Source: Mesobacillus subterraneus
GTDB taxonomy: Bacteria; Bacillota; Bacilli; Bacillales; Cytobacillaceae
DNA: 64,000 bases
Reading direction: 5' to 3'
Assembly (NCBI RefSeq): GCF_003937825.1
Contig: NZ_RSFW01000020.1
Location: 62,001-126,000 of the forward strand
In this document: positions 36,295 through 45,882 of the stretch, in pieces
Numbering within the stretch: the first letter of the stretch is position 1
Layout of the letters: the number at the start of each line of letters is the position of its first letter
Notes under the pieces: generated by a model
Databases searched by the model: none
What the model was told of the DNA's origin: nothing
Seen by the model: only the letters and a program-made list of their open reading frames with translations
Translations under genes and position numbers: made by a program

Positions 36295-38763
36295 TTATTT
36301 CAGAAACGCATTATAGTAGCGTGTCATAGCGACGGCGAAGTCTCCGCGTGTGTTTTTAGCCGATGGTTCGAACGTTGCTGTTACTTTTGGCTTCAGGTCG
36401 TAGCGTCCTTGGGTGACGGCGAACTTGGCGTTAAGGATGTTCAGGTCCAATGCGAGCTGGACGTAGCCTTTCAGGTGCTGGGGTACTTCGCCAGCGTCAG
36501 CTACCGCGATTCTTTCATCTTTATATTGGACTGTCAGTTCACCGCTGAATGCTTCTGCTTCTTTTTGCAATCCTAATGCCTGGACCAGTGAGTATGCCAG
36601 CTCTGCACGGGTTACGCCGTCCTTAGGAGCGAACTTTCCCGCTGCTTTCGGGAGGATGACTCCTTTCTGGACATGCTGCTGGTCACGGAAGGAAGCTCCT
36701 TTCGCTGCAGCTGCTTCGACAAATGGGAGGTCGCTGCCGGATACATCCGTGAAACTAGCCGTCGAAGGCAGTGCTTGCTTGATTTCCGCGCCCATCACCA
36801 GATATTTCGCCAGCTCCGCTCTTGTTAAAAGCGCATCAGGCTTGAAAGCGCCACTAGAGAAGCCATCAAACAAGCGTTCACTCACGCCCATTTTAATTGC
36901 GTCGGCTGCTGGATGTCCTGTAATATCGTTCAATCCTGAGAAACCGCTGACCTTCGTGAAGGCCAGTTCCCCTTTTACCGTTTCCGGCAAAGCGATACCG
37001 ATTGGATTCGCATCTGCTCCGCGCAGGCCGCGGATTTCCGCCTTCCAGGTTCCAGGAGCAGGAGATGTGACAGATACGGTCCGATCGTAATTCAACGGGA
37101 ACAGCAGGCTGACACCCGAGCTGTACTCTGTTCCATCCGGTGAAATCAGGATGAGATTGATCGGGTTGCCCGTCTCGCCCATGACACCGGCACCATCTGC
37201 TTTTGCGACAAGACTGGACATGCCTTCTTCAACGGTGAATTCATATTGATTCACCGAAAGAAAGGTAAGCGGGTTGTACTCAACGGAAAACTCCTTGCGC
37301 TCCGTAGAAGACTCAACATTGCTGTAAAAGGTCTGTGTTGCGTTCACTGTTTTACCATAAGCGGTATTGTTAAAGCTCTTATCGATTGCTGCATAGGCAT
37401 TGACATATCCTGCCCCGGCTTCCCATGTTTCGTAGCCTGGCATATTTGTAGCTGTCTGTTCAAGGATCTCTTTGACTTCAGCAGGTGACAGCAAAGGATT
37501 TGCTTCAAGCATCAGGGCAACGACCCCAGCAACGTGCGGCGTGGCCATCGAGGTACCGCTCATTGTTGTGTAGTAAGGCAAGTAAGCAGGTTCGATTGTT
37601 TGTGCATCCTGGTCAGCAGCCAGTGTTGAGACCGGCGCGATGACTCTCGTTGAAACAATGTCAACTCCAGGTGCTGTAATGGTCGGTTCATCCTTCCAGG
37701 TCCATTCCTTGCCGTCTATTGTAAAAGTGCCCCCGGCACCCTTCGTGCCTCTTGAAGAGAAGTCCGCAAGCGTACCATCCTTCACGCCTGCCGCTACGGA
37801 AATGACCCACGGTGCTTTTGCGTATGGATTGTGCGTATTTTCGCCAGGACCTTCATTTCCCGCTGCAAAAAGAACGGTAATGCCTCGGTCATATGCTTTT
37901 TTGCTGGCAATATTGATTGGGTGATTCGGATCAAAGTCGCCAGATGAACCCCATGAATTGGTGATGACGCGGATATTGTATTGCGATTGATGGGTGATGG
38001 CGTAGTCGAAACCACCGATGCCGTCAAGGACGAATAACGCAGCGCCTGAACCGTAGCCGATCAAGTCTGCCCCCGGTGCCGCTCCTTCATACTTGCCGCC
38101 AGACATCGCGCCTGTTCCGCCGACCGTCCCGGCAACATGTGTGCCATGTCCGGAGTTCGTGTCCGTGTTTGCCACGTTCTCGACATAGGTGATTGGCAGC
38201 AAGCCTGGTGCCAAGGCATTAAGGTTTGTTGATCCCATGACATTCTGGACGAGGTTTTTACCTAACTCATGATCCTTGTGCGTGCCATCCACGCCGCTGT
38301 CATTCACGACGACGCCAATTCCTTTACCCGAAACAGGCAGGCCGCCGTTTGCCTTGCGGAAGCTGTCGTCCGTCCTGGCTTTATCCACTCCCGTGATGGC
38401 TGTTGCATCAGCGTTGAAATAGGTAAGCTTTTTATTAAGGTAAATGGACTGAACCTCAGGACTTGCCGCAAGCTGTTCAATTTGTGATTTTGTCGCGATG
38501 ACGCCTGCAATCGGCAGGGACTTCATACTGATTCCCGTCTCGATCCCTAGCGTTTTTAATAGGGATTGCTGTGCGCTGGTCGGTGCACCGTCGCCTTTAA
38601 AAGTGACGATGAGTTCCAGCGAGCTTGCTGTGTTGAGCGCTTTGCTCACGAGCGGGTCAATGACAGCCGTGCCGCCCGTGGCTGCCCCAACCTTTCCTTG
38701 CTGCGCCATGAACGACGGAAAAACGAGCAACAGGGCACATAACAGATACATCAAACGTTTCAT
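36295..38763 (-). CDS. S8 subtilisin-family serine protease with C-terminal SLH domains
   Basis: An 822-residue exported protease. A signal peptide (RLMYLLCALLLVFPSFMA) is followed by an I9-like propeptide (~45-115). The catalytic domain has Asp155 (VVNDSGVDGTH), His206 (GHGTHVAG), the oxyanion Asn region (AAGNEGPG) and Ser405 (GTSMATPHVAG). After ~500 a beta-rich region leads to about three SLH repeats (~630-822; e.g. LLTRAELAKYLV, GVTRAELAYSLV), which would anchor it to secondary wall polymers. The next gene upstream is a shorter paralogue without SLH. It may process or recycle surface proteins; the substrate is unknown. Confidence 0.92.
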   Translation of the reverse strand: MKRLMYLLCALLLVFPSFMAQQGKVGAATGGTAVIDPLVSKALNTASSLELIVTFKGDGAPTSAQQSLLKTLGIETGISMKSLPIAGVIATKSQIEQLAASPEVQSIYLNKKLTYFNADATAITGVDKARTDDSFRKANGGLPVSGKGIGVVVNDSGVDGTHKDHELGKNLVQNVMGSTNLNALAPGLLPITYVENVANTDTNSGHGTHVAGTVGGTGAMSGGKYEGAAPGADLIGYGSGAALFVLDGIGGFDYAITHQSQYNIRVITNSWGSSGDFDPNHPINIASKKAYDRGITVLFAAGNEGPGENTHNPYAKAPWVISVAAGVKDGTLADFSSRGTKGAGGTFTIDGKEWTWKDEPTITAPGVDIVSTRVIAPVSTLAADQDAQTIEPAYLPYYTTMSGTSMATPHVAGVVALMLEANPLLSPAEVKEILEQTATNMPGYETWEAGAGYVNAYAAIDKSFNNTAYGKTVNATQTFYSNVESSTERKEFSVEYNPLTFLSVNQYEFTVEEGMSSLVAKADGAGVMGETGNPINLILISPDGTEYSSGVSLLFPLNYDRTVSVTSPAPGTWKAEIRGLRGADANPIGIALPETVKGELAFTKVSGFSGLNDITGHPAADAIKMGVSERLFDGFSSGAFKPDALLTRAELAKYLVMGAEIKQALPSTASFTDVSGSDLPFVEAAAAKGASFRDQQHVQKGVILPKAAGKFAPKDGVTRAELAYSLVQALGLQKEAEAFSGELTVQYKDERIAVADAGEVPQHLKGYVQLALDLNILNAKFAVTQGRYDLKPKVTATFEPSAKNTRGDFAVAMTRYYNAFLK

Positions 38764-38950
38764 CGTATTCTCCTCTCACCTTATAAAAATTTTGAATATT
38801 CCTAACTTAATTATCTGCATTGGCCCAAATGAAAACTATTCTTCAAAGGTAATAAATTCGATTTCCGGAATGACTATTCTCGTATCGTACAAAAGTTGTA
38901 GTTGGGTAGTGCTATAGAAGTTTGATAGAGGATTTTCTCCATATATTGGA

Positions 38951-39055
38951 TGACGGCGCAATTATGCGGTGCTTTTGTGCAATAAGCTCCTCGCTTTACG
39001 AAAATACCATTCATTATTACGCAATTCCGCCGGACTATCACGCAATTAATGCGTC
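38951..39055. repeat. Phased intergenic array F: five ACGCAATT-like cores at 21-bp period
   Basis: Aligned GCAA (or CGAA) bases occur at 38958, 38979, 39000, 39021 and 39042, exactly 21 bases apart. Best units read TTACGCAATT and TCACGCAATT. Units are more diverged than in the other arrays. It lies in the 440-base gap between the two subtilase genes. The remainder of that gap holds no gene. Confidence 0.75.
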
Positions 39056-39165
39056 TGATTAAGAGAATAATTTTTCCAGCTGGAATTTCACCTGTGTTTT
39101 CACCCGAAAAAGAGGTAACTTGAAAGTTTTTGAGCTTTGAATGGAGCTCCTTGCCCAGGAACAAG

Positions 39166-39198
39166 ACAAAAAATCTCCCCTGCACTCGCAAGGGAGAT
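39166..39198 (-). terminator. Terminator after the second subtilase gene
   Basis: ATCTCCC (39173-39179) pairs with GGGAGAT (39192-39198), with ACAAAAAA at the left as leftward U-run. It is 9 bases beyond the stop. Confidence 0.8.
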
Positions 39199-39206
39199 CA
39201 TTTCAA

Positions 39207-40634
39207 TCACTTTTTCGCCTTAAAAGATGCATCCACAGCTTTATAGGCATTCACATAACCTGCGCCAACCTCCCAAACAGCGTAATCCGGCATGGACGTG
39301 GCTGTTTTTTCAAGGATTGATTTAACCTGGGTAGGCGACAGCGCCGGGTTCGCTTCGAGCATCAGGGCGATGATGCCTGCAACATGCGGTGCAGCCATCG
39401 AGGTTCCGCTCATCGTCGTGTAATACGGCAGGTGTGCGGGCTCGATATATTCAACATCCGATGGTGCCCCCAGTACGACAAGCGGGCTGATGACTCTTGT
39501 CGAGATGATGTCCACACCAGGTGATGTCACCGTAGGCTGGTCGGCCCATTTAAATGTCTGGCCATCAACAGTGACCGTTCCGCCTCGACCTTCCTCACCG
39601 CGTGAGGAGAAATTAGCCAGTTTGCCAGATTTGTCTCCTGCTGCAACCGTTACAACCCATGGTGCTTTTTTATAATTGCCGGAAATTGTCTTTGCAGCTG
39701 GGCCGGAATTCCCTGCTGAGAAAACCGTCACGATCCCGCGGTCGTACAATTTCTTTGTCGCGATATTGATTGGGTGGTAAGGATCAAAATCTGTTCCTGC
39801 ATCACTCGTGTCTCCCCATGAATTCGTGATCACGCGGATATTGTATTGCTGCTGATGGGTCAGGGCGTAATCGAATCCACCAATCGTATCAAGCATCGCA
39901 ACGGCTGCACCAGATCCATAGCCAATCAAGTTTGCACCTGGAGCGACTCCTTCATACTTCCCGCCTGACATCGCGCCCGTACCGCCAACGATGCCGGCAA
40001 CATGGGTGCCGTGCCCTGAACTTGAATCCGTGTTTGGCACGTTCTCAACATAGCTCACTGGCAGCAGTGAACTGATGGCATTCAGATTGGTGGATCCTAA
40101 AACGTTCTGCACGAGGTGACTGCCAAACTCCAGATCCTTATGCGTTCCGTCAACCCCGCTGTCATTGATAACAACGCCAATCCCCTTTCCGGATACCGGC
40201 AGTCCGCCATTGAGCTTTCTCATATTATCATCTGTGCGAACCTGATTGACTCCTGTGAGATCTGTCGCATCTGCATTTTCATATTTCAGCTTTTTGTTCA
40301 AATAAATCGATACGACCTGGTCGCTCTGTGCCAGCTGATCAATCTGTTTTTTCGTCGCTATAACCCCGGCGATTGGCAGGCTTTTCAGCGTAAGCCCTTT
40401 TGTGATGCCTGCGGACTCAAGCAGCTTCACCTGCTCCGGCAGCACTCCTTCATCGCTTTTAAAAGTTACGATCGCTTCGACCGGTCCGATTGCCGTTAAT
40501 AGTTTTTTCGTCAACTCGGCATCCACTACCGCTTTTACAGGCTCAACTGCCTTCGTGGTCGACCCAGGAACAACACAAGCAAAAAATGTCGCGGCCATAA
40601 GGACAATTGCTAAAAATGCAGCTTTAAACTTCAT
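39207..40634 (-). CDS. S8 subtilisin-family serine protease without SLH tail
   Basis: A 475-residue exported protease, strongly similar over its whole length to the first ~470 residues of the SLH-subtilase downstream, so the pair arose by duplication. N-terminal signal peptide (KAAFLAIVLMAATFFACVVPG), I9-like propeptide (~35-120), and triad Asp158 (VINDSGVDGTH), His208 (GHGTHVAG), Ser412 (GTSMAAPHVAG). It ends right after the catalytic domain, so it should be secreted freely, while its paralogue is wall-bound. No prepilin or sorting signal is seen. Confidence 0.92.
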   Translation of the reverse strand: MKFKAAFLAIVLMAATFFACVVPGSTTKAVEPVKAVVDAELTKKLLTAIGPVEAIVTFKSDEGVLPEQVKLLESAGITKGLTLKSLPIAGVIATKKQIDQLAQSDQVVSIYLNKKLKYENADATDLTGVNQVRTDDNMRKLNGGLPVSGKGIGVVINDSGVDGTHKDLEFGSHLVQNVLGSTNLNAISSLLPVSYVENVPNTDSSSGHGTHVAGIVGGTGAMSGGKYEGVAPGANLIGYGSGAAVAMLDTIGGFDYALTHQQQYNIRVITNSWGDTSDAGTDFDPYHPINIATKKLYDRGIVTVFSAGNSGPAAKTISGNYKKAPWVVTVAAGDKSGKLANFSSRGEEGRGGTVTVDGQTFKWADQPTVTSPGVDIISTRVISPLVVLGAPSDVEYIEPAHLPYYTTMSGTSMAAPHVAGIIALMLEANPALSPTQVKSILEKTATSMPDYAVWEVGAGYVNAYKAVDASFKAKK

Positions 40635-40764
40635 TTAATGATTCAACCCCTTAGCTATTTTTCTTAATATTCCCACAATATTTACAAGAAAACCATTCTG
40701 CATTCGGGGTAAAAAATAATTACCTCTGTACTAATCTTCGATACTACTAAAGTAGTAGCCATAG

Positions 40765-40790
40765 AAAAAGAGCCCCTCCTCAGGGACTCT
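40765..40790 (-). terminator. Terminator after the response-regulator gene
   Basis: AGAGCCCCT (40769-40777) pairs with AGGGACTCT (40782-40790, one mismatch), with AAAAA at the left for leftward transcription. Confidence 0.75.
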
Positions 40791-40800
40791 ACTATATACA

Positions 40801-41448
40801 CTATGCAGTCGGCGGAATCGGCACGAGCTGGTGCTGGACCGCATGGATGACGACCTGGGAGCGGCTTTTGACATTCAGCTTTTTGAAGATTTTGCTGACG
40901 TGGATTTTGACCGTTTTGTCGCTGATGAACAGGCGGTCGGCGATTTCTTTATTGCTGAGGCCTTCGACGAGACAGAGCAGGACTTCCTTTTCGCGCTCGG
41001 TCAGCGTGGTGTCTTCCTGCTGCGTTTGTTTTTGCTGATGGAAGGCGAGCAGCTTCCTCGTCATGGACGGATGGATGACCGATTCGCCGCCGGCGACGGT
41101 ACGAATGGCTTCGACAACCTGGTCGGATGGTGCGTCCTTCAGTAAATAGCCGTCCGCTCCCTCACGAATTGCCGACATGAAGTATTCTTCGTGGCTGTGC
41201 ATCGTCAACACGAGGATTTTGATATGCGGGTATTTCTTTTTTAAAATGCCCGTTACTTCCACTCCGTTTTTCATCGGCATGTTGATGTCCATCAAAATCA
41301 TGTCGGGCTTGCATTTTTCTGCCTGTATAAGGGCGTCGTCGCCTGTGACGGCCTCACCGACAACCTCGATATCTTCCTCGACAGAAATGATGGTGCGCAG
41401 CCCGTCTCTCAGGACGGCATGGTCATCCACTAGCATGAGCCTGATCAT
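40801..41448 (-). CDS. NarL/LuxR-family response regulator
   Basis: A 215-residue regulator. The receiver domain shows D8-D9 in LMLVDDH, phosphoacceptor D54 in ILMDINMPM and the Lys in LLKDAPSD. The C-terminal LuxR-type HTH (~150-210) shows [28 protein letters not shown] at 41448 is chosen: GGGGAG lies upstream and the receiver then begins at once; the longer frame to 41538 has no family support. It overlaps the kinase gene end by 26 bases, so it is its partner. Target genes are unknown; the nearby proteases are candidates by position only. Confidence 0.92.
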   Translation of the reverse strand: MIRLMLVDDHAVLRDGLRTIISVEEDIEVVGEAVTGDDALIQAEKCKPDMILMDINMPMKNGVEVTGILKKKYPHIKILVLTMHSHEEYFMSAIREGADGYLLKDAPSDQVVEAIRTVAGGESVIHPSMTRKLLAFHQQKQTQQEDTTLTEREKEVLLCLVEGLSNKEIADRLFISDKTVKIHVSKIFKKLNVKSRSQVVIHAVQHQLVPIPPTA

Positions 41449-43282
41449 TGGTGTTCTCCCCCTCGATTCCCATTCTAGGAACGGTGATGACAACTTCCGT
41501 TCCTGAGCCTTCCTTGCTGTCGATCTGCAAGGAAGCATTGATTTTTTCCGCGGCGTCGTTCATTTGCAGAATGCCGAAGTGCGGCTGGTTCCTCGCCTTC
41601 AGCATCGCCTGGAACAGCGAGAACCCTTTCCCGTCATCCTTGATTCGTAAAAGAATATGTTCAGATTGGTAGCTTAAGAGAACTTCGATGGCCGAAGCCT
41701 GTGAGTGTTTGATGGCGTTTTGCAGGCTTTCCTGGAAGGTATCGAACAGAACCTTCTCGACCATTGGGCTCAATTCGAGCTCCTGTCCCCTGATCTCAAA
41801 TTCAATATCCTGCTGGAACTCCTTCTGGACCGCTTCGATTTTTCGTAAAATTGCCTCAGCAAGAGTCGCCTTTTGCGTCGGATAGGGCCGCAATGCATAG
41901 ATGGATTCGCGCACCTCCTTCAGGCTTTCCCTGAGGCCAAGGACACTTTCATCGACGAGCTTTCTCGTTTCTTCAGGATTCTTCGTGAATTTTTTCCCTG
42001 CTGTTTCAAGCTTCATGACGGCTCCGGCAAGTGTCTGGGCGACACCATCGTGGATATCACGGGCAATTCGGTTCCGTTCTTCCAGAACAATCCGTTTTTC
42101 TTTTTCGGTAAAAAGCATCCGTGTCTTGATGATGACAGCAAGCTGGTTCGCCAGCGTCGCAATCGATTGTACATCATCATCCTGAAAACTCTTTGTCCGG
42201 CTCCTGGCGATGATGAACATGCCGATTGTCTCGTTCTCGATCACTAGAGGTGAATAGACGAAGGCCTTTACATCGTCTTCAAAACATTCCGCTGCAGGCC
42301 CGCCGACCTTTTTCCGGTCATTATAGATGATCGGCCGCCTCATCTCCTCGAACTCTTCAAATGCAGCAGCTGGCAATTCGCAGTTTTGCAGCGTCCTTCC
42401 ATCCTTGAAGCTCAAAACCCATTCCCCGTCTCGTTTGATCCATAACAGGCTTGCCTCCGCTCCGATCAGCTCGTTGAACCTTCCCTTGAGTGCCGAAAGC
42501 CAGTCCTGAGAAGGAAGCATTTGGTTCAGCTCCGACGTAATGGAAAAAAGCAGCTTCAGACGATTTTTCTCTCTTTTCAGCCTGGCAATCGTGGCACTCA
42601 ACAAGGAAATCCCGACAAGCGGCGAGAAAAAGAAGAAATAGGCAAACACATCGATTTCACCGCGGTTCTGGCTCCCGACCACATACAGGATGATGCCGTA
42701 TATCAGCGAAATCGCAGCACTGTTCAGCTCTGTCATATTTTTTTGCATCCACATTTTAAAAGAATAATGCTGCGGCCTGATAAAGAGTACGAGGTCGACG
42801 ATCAGATTATTGATGATGACGTACAAAGCTAACAGGAAGAAATACTCAAGGAAACCCTGAACAGTCGGAGTGAGTGCCAGTTTATCCAGTAAGCCTTTGA
42901 AATACGGCAGCATCAAGACTGCACCGTAAAAACTGAGCACCAGTTGAGCTGGATTGAAAAACACCGTCCTGAACGGCCTCCGATGGATCAGGTTGACAAT
43001 CAGCACGGCACCTCCGTAAGCAATGGCCGTGTAGGGAAATCCATAGAGCAGGAACAGAACGTACACAACCGGGAAAGTAATCGCCGTCTGCCCCCGCCAC
43101 ACCGGCATCGGGTAATACTCGCTAATAAGCAGGAAAATAAATAAAAGGACCAGAACAATCGGCTCAGCGGGCGGCTCCAATTTTACCAATGAAAAAAGTA
43201 TCAGCAGCCAGCCCAGCAGTGACACGGAACTCATGAACAGCCTGGCGGATTTTTCCCTTCTTTGAGAAAGTGCCTGATGCAA
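41423..43282 (-). CDS. DegS/LiaS-type sensor histidine kinase with membrane and GAF domains
   Basis: A 619-residue kinase starting at TTG 43282, 5 bases after AAAGGAGGTG. Residues ~15-235 contain about seven hydrophobic segments with short loops, suggesting an intramembrane sensor. A GAF-like domain follows (~255-400), then HisKA_3 with the phospho-His in [14 protein letters not shown] (~residue 415), and an HATPase domain with [12 protein letters not shown] (N box) and IKDDGKGF (G1). No extracellular loop of note is present. Its signal may be membrane state or a small molecule bound by GAF. Confidence 0.9.
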   Translation of the reverse strand: MHQALSQRREKSARLFMSSVSLLGWLLILFSLVKLEPPAEPIVLVLLFIFLLISEYYPMPVWRGQTAITFPVVYVLFLLYGFPYTAIAYGGAVLIVNLIHRRPFRTVFFNPAQLVLSFYGAVLMLPYFKGLLDKLALTPTVQGFLEYFFLLALYVIINNLIVDLVLFIRPQHYSFKMWMQKNMTELNSAAISLIYGIILYVVGSQNRGEIDVFAYFFFFSPLVGISLLSATIARLKREKNRLKLLFSITSELNQMLPSQDWLSALKGRFNELIGAEASLLWIKRDGEWVLSFKDGRTLQNCELPAAAFEEFEEMRRPIIYNDRKKVGGPAAECFEDDVKAFVYSPLVIENETIGMFIIARSRTKSFQDDDVQSIATLANQLAVIIKTRMLFTEKEKRIVLEERNRIARDIHDGVAQTLAGAVMKLETAGKKFTKNPEETRKLVDESVLGLRESLKEVRESIYALRPYPTQKATLAEAILRKIEAVQKEFQQDIEFEIRGQELELSPMVEKVLFDTFQESLQNAIKHSQASAIEVLLSYQSEHILLRIKDDGKGFSLFQAMLKARNQPHFGILQMNDAAEKINASLQIDSKEGSGTEVVITVPRMGIEGENTNDQAHASG

Positions 43283-43352
43283 GAGCGCACCTCCTTTTAG
43301 TTTAGAATTTTCAGTTAATTAATTTTACCGTGAGGGTTCCCGAAACACAAAT

Positions 43353-43402
43353 AAAACCCACTCACTGGCCGAATGGAGGGTGCCACTAGCCAATGAATGG
43401 GC
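43353..43402 (-). terminator. Possible terminator of the permease operon
   Basis: CCCACTCACTGGC (43357-43369) and GCCAATGAATGGG (43389-43401) form a 13-bp stem on the minus-strand RNA using two G-U pairs, followed there by UUUUAUUUG. It lies about 160 bases after the last permease gene and ahead of the kinase gene. Confidence 0.6.
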
Positions 43403-43498
43403 CAAACTCATAATGAGTTTCGTTAAAGACCATTATGCCAAAAACAAGACCCCGAAGCTATTCATCAAACGGGGTATTTGTATAGTACGAAAGTGTTA

Positions 43499-43564
43499 TA
43501 AACAGAGGGACGGTTCTTCTGTTTTTCCAAAAACAGGAGAACCGTCCCTCTGTTTTACCTCTGT
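43499..43564. repeat. REP-like palindromic element, copy 2 (inverted relative to copy 1)
   Basis: Arms 43501-43526 and 43529-43554 form a 26-bp inverted repeat with one mismatch (a G-U pair in RNA) around the same GGGACGGTTCT core as at 35591-35657. The doubled AAAACAGAGG motif follows it in inverted orientation. It abuts the stop of the last permease gene, as copy 1 abuts the GNAT stop. Confidence 0.9.
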
Positions 43565-43565
43565 T

Positions 43566-44492
43566 TTACTTACTCTTCCTGATCATGTCTTTGTGCTTGA
43601 ACCAGTCGCTGAGGGCTTTATTGATCATGGCTACGCTCAGGGCTGTGAGGGTGAAGAACAGGATTGGTACATAGACGATCCATTCGTATGTGAGCATGAA
43701 GCGTTTGTTGAGTCCGATCAGTCCGGACCATTCATGGGTGACGGATGTTGGCGGATCGCCGTCTCCGAGGATGGTGCCGCCAAACAGGATCAGCATGACT
43801 CCGAGGTGGACGAGCAGGGTCAGCACCTGCAAAAACTGCTGGCCGAACATCAGGACCCATTCCTCGTACAGCTGAGGCAGAACATGTTTGAAATAGATAT
43901 GGCGCTTGCTGCCGCCAAGCGTGATGGCTGATTCGATAAACTCTTCCTTCCAAATCCGGCGTTTCTGTTCGATCAGCTGGACCGTCAAGGCTGGCAGCGC
44001 TACGAGGATCAAAATGATGAACTCGTATACTACCCGTACCCAGAGGGGGTGATGAAAGCCCTCAATTGTATACATGACCACCGTCCGCAGCAGAAAATAG
44101 GCAATCAGTGTCTGCGGGAAAAAGGATAAAGGTTCGGAAATTGCTTTGATGACTTTGAAAACACGTTCAGGAACCCTGAACAAAAAATAGCTGAGCATGA
44201 TGGAAAATAGCATCCTGAAGAAGGCGACAATCAAGACGATGCCAATCGAATACTTCGCCCCCTCAATCACCGTGTGGAGCATATCATAGCCATACATGTC
44301 CGAGCCAAACAGGAAGACATCGAAGGGCGGATAGGGCGGCGCCTTCTGCAGCGACCCATCCTCATTATATACAAGCAGCACCTGCCTGATTTTCCCGTCA
44401 TTCAAGACGGTATTCAAAAGACTGAGCGTCACCATGATGATCAGGAACGACGCACCAAATATGAATTTTTTCCTCTTCAACAATGTCTTCAT
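43566..44492 (-). CDS. Opp/Dpp-like ABC transporter permease (DppC position)
   Basis: A 308-residue integral membrane protein. One N-terminal membrane helix (KFIFGASFLIIMVTLSLLN) and an extracytoplasmic stretch with FGSDMYGYDMLHTVIEGAKYS, typical of OppC/DppC proteins, precede five more helices. The EAA-like loop is SAITLGGSKRHIYFKHVLPQL. It overlaps the companion permease by 4 bases. No ATPase or solute-binding protein is encoded nearby, so it is either completed by a distant ATPase or serves another function. Substrate unknown. Confidence 0.75.
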   Translation of the reverse strand: MKTLLKRKKFIFGASFLIIMVTLSLLNTVLNDGKIRQVLLVYNEDGSLQKAPPYPPFDVFLFGSDMYGYDMLHTVIEGAKYSIGIVLIVAFFRMLFSIMLSYFLFRVPERVFKVIKAISEPLSFFPQTLIAYFLLRTVVMYTIEGFHHPLWVRVVYEFIILILVALPALTVQLIEQKRRIWKEEFIESAITLGGSKRHIYFKHVLPQLYEEWVLMFGQQFLQVLTLLVHLGVMLILFGGTILGDGDPPTSVTHEWSGLIGLNKRFMLTYEWIVYVPILFFTLTALSVAMINKALSDWFKHKDMIRKSK

Positions 44493-45337
44493 CGCGGATC
44501 CCTTCTGACATCTAGTAATCTATAAAGTATAAAAAAAGGCGTAAAAAACAAAATACAGGTGAATACGAACAGCTCAACGGAAAGATTCTTAATGTTGAAC
44601 AGCATCAACCCGTCCATGTTAAACACATACTCGACCATCACCAATGTCGAGAGCATCATCCAGATGATCGTTTTAAAGTGGCCAAGCAAATCCTGGCTGA
44701 TGTTGCGGATGACATGCATATTCAGCATGTAAATCGGGGTTAACCCCTTTGACTTGGCGAAGATAATATACTGCTTATCCAATTCTTCAAAAATCTTAAG
44801 AACGATGATTTGTGTGAGAAAAAGGAAGATCGGGAGACTTAGACTGATAAGCGGCAGCAGGACAGCCTGGTTATCACTCCCCAATGAGACGGTCTGCACC
44901 AGCTTCATCCCAAAGCTTTTATAAATCCAGATAACGAAAACCTGGAGCAAAAACATCCACAGAACATCAGGGACCGCCCGGATGATTTCTATAAAACTTA
45001 AAATATAGTCTTTCTTTTTTCCAAAAAAGAGAACAATTAAATAAGAGAGCAGGAAAGCCAGGATGAGAGCCGCGAAAAATGCCGTGCCCAGCGTCTTCAT
45101 AGAATAGAAAAAACGCCCCATCACCGCGGAGATCATGTCATGCTTTCCATTGTAAGTTAAATCGCTCAGGGTGAAAATTTTCACAGACAGTTCCCTGATC
45201 TTCGTAAAATACCCTTCAAAATCATAGGTCAAATCCCGAAGAAGGACTGGCAAGCTGCCGATCACGATAAATAAAAGCACTCCGATTATGTACTGTAAAA
45301 CGATATAAACCAAACGTATGGCACCATGTTTAACCAT
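44489..45337 (-). CDS. Opp/Dpp-like ABC transporter permease (DppB position)
   Basis: A 282-residue membrane protein with six hydrophobic segments. The cytoplasmic loop YIIFAKSKGLTPIYMLNMHVIRNI is the EAA loop of the BPD_transp_1 family, and the N-terminal helix plus long loop are typical of OppB/DppB. ATG at 45337 follows GAGGGGA by 6 bases; the frame to 45352 is less well supported. It forms a pair with the following permease. The pair is more diverged than ordinary oligopeptide permeases and has no ATPase partner in view. Confidence 0.75.
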   Translation of the reverse strand: MVKHGAIRLVYIVLQYIIGVLLFIVIGSLPVLLRDLTYDFEGYFTKIRELSVKIFTLSDLTYNGKHDMISAVMGRFFYSMKTLGTAFFAALILAFLLSYLIVLFFGKKKDYILSFIEIIRAVPDVLWMFLLQVFVIWIYKSFGMKLVQTVSLGSDNQAVLLPLISLSLPIFLFLTQIIVLKIFEELDKQYIIFAKSKGLTPIYMLNMHVIRNISQDLLGHFKTIIWMMLSTLVMVEYVFNMDGLMLFNIKNLSVELFVFTCILFFTPFFILYRLLDVRRDPR

Positions 45338-45381
45338 AGAAATTCCCCTCAACTATGTAGTGGTTAAATTATAGTTGAGAC

Positions 45382-45882
45382 TTATAAATTTTTCCAGTTT
45401 TTTCTTTTTACGGATAAATGGTAAAAGATGATCATCAGGCTTTGCGAAAACAGGTAAATCGGGAAGGACCAGTACATGCGATAGCCTTTGTCAAAATGGA
45501 ATAAGCCAACCTTGAGGCTAATCAACTCCATCAGCAACGAGAAAGCTGACCATATCAGGATATAAGGAATGATTTTCAGCCGGCGGATGTTCCATTTTAC
45601 ATAGAAATAGAGAAAGAAATAGCCGTATGGACCATACATGATGTAGCTCAGGAAATCGATGAACTGATAGGAGGAATTATCATTCACATCGTAAAAATCC
45701 CAGGGTTTGATGCTGATCGTATGGTCATAAAAAAGGCCGATGTAGATGCCGAATATATAATACCCGACAGCCTCCAGCTTGCTGAAGATTCGCGGTGCTA
45801 ACCAAATCGCCACGTTCATGACAATTATGCTGATGATGACGAACCATTCATTTTCGTTAAATGCTCTATCATAAACTTTCAT
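45382..45882 (-). CDS. Small polytopic membrane protein, CBO0543-like
   Basis: A 166-residue protein with five predicted membrane segments and a very aromatic composition. The first half (NEWFVIISIIVMNVAIWLAPR) and the central YIMYGPYGYFFLYFYVKWNIRRLKI resemble the CBO0543 family common in Bacillus and Clostridium. No catalytic motif is visible. Its start overlaps the end of the upstream membrane gene by 14 bases, and it lies 44 bases before the permease pair, so all four may be one transcription unit. Function unknown. Confidence 0.65.
   Translation of the reverse strand: MKVYDRAFNENEWFVIISIIVMNVAIWLAPRIFSKLEAVGYYIFGIYIGLFYDHTISIKPWDFYDVNDNSSYQFIDFLSYIMYGPYGYFFLYFYVKWNIRRLKIIPYILIWSAFSLLMELISLKVGLFHFDKGYRMYWSFPIYLFSQSLMIIFYHLSVKRKNWKNL

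Noticed and set aside
43380-43931. Rightward 183-residue ORF over the permease gene
   Set aside because: It is antisense to a clear membrane protein and starts inside the hairpin and REP-like region.
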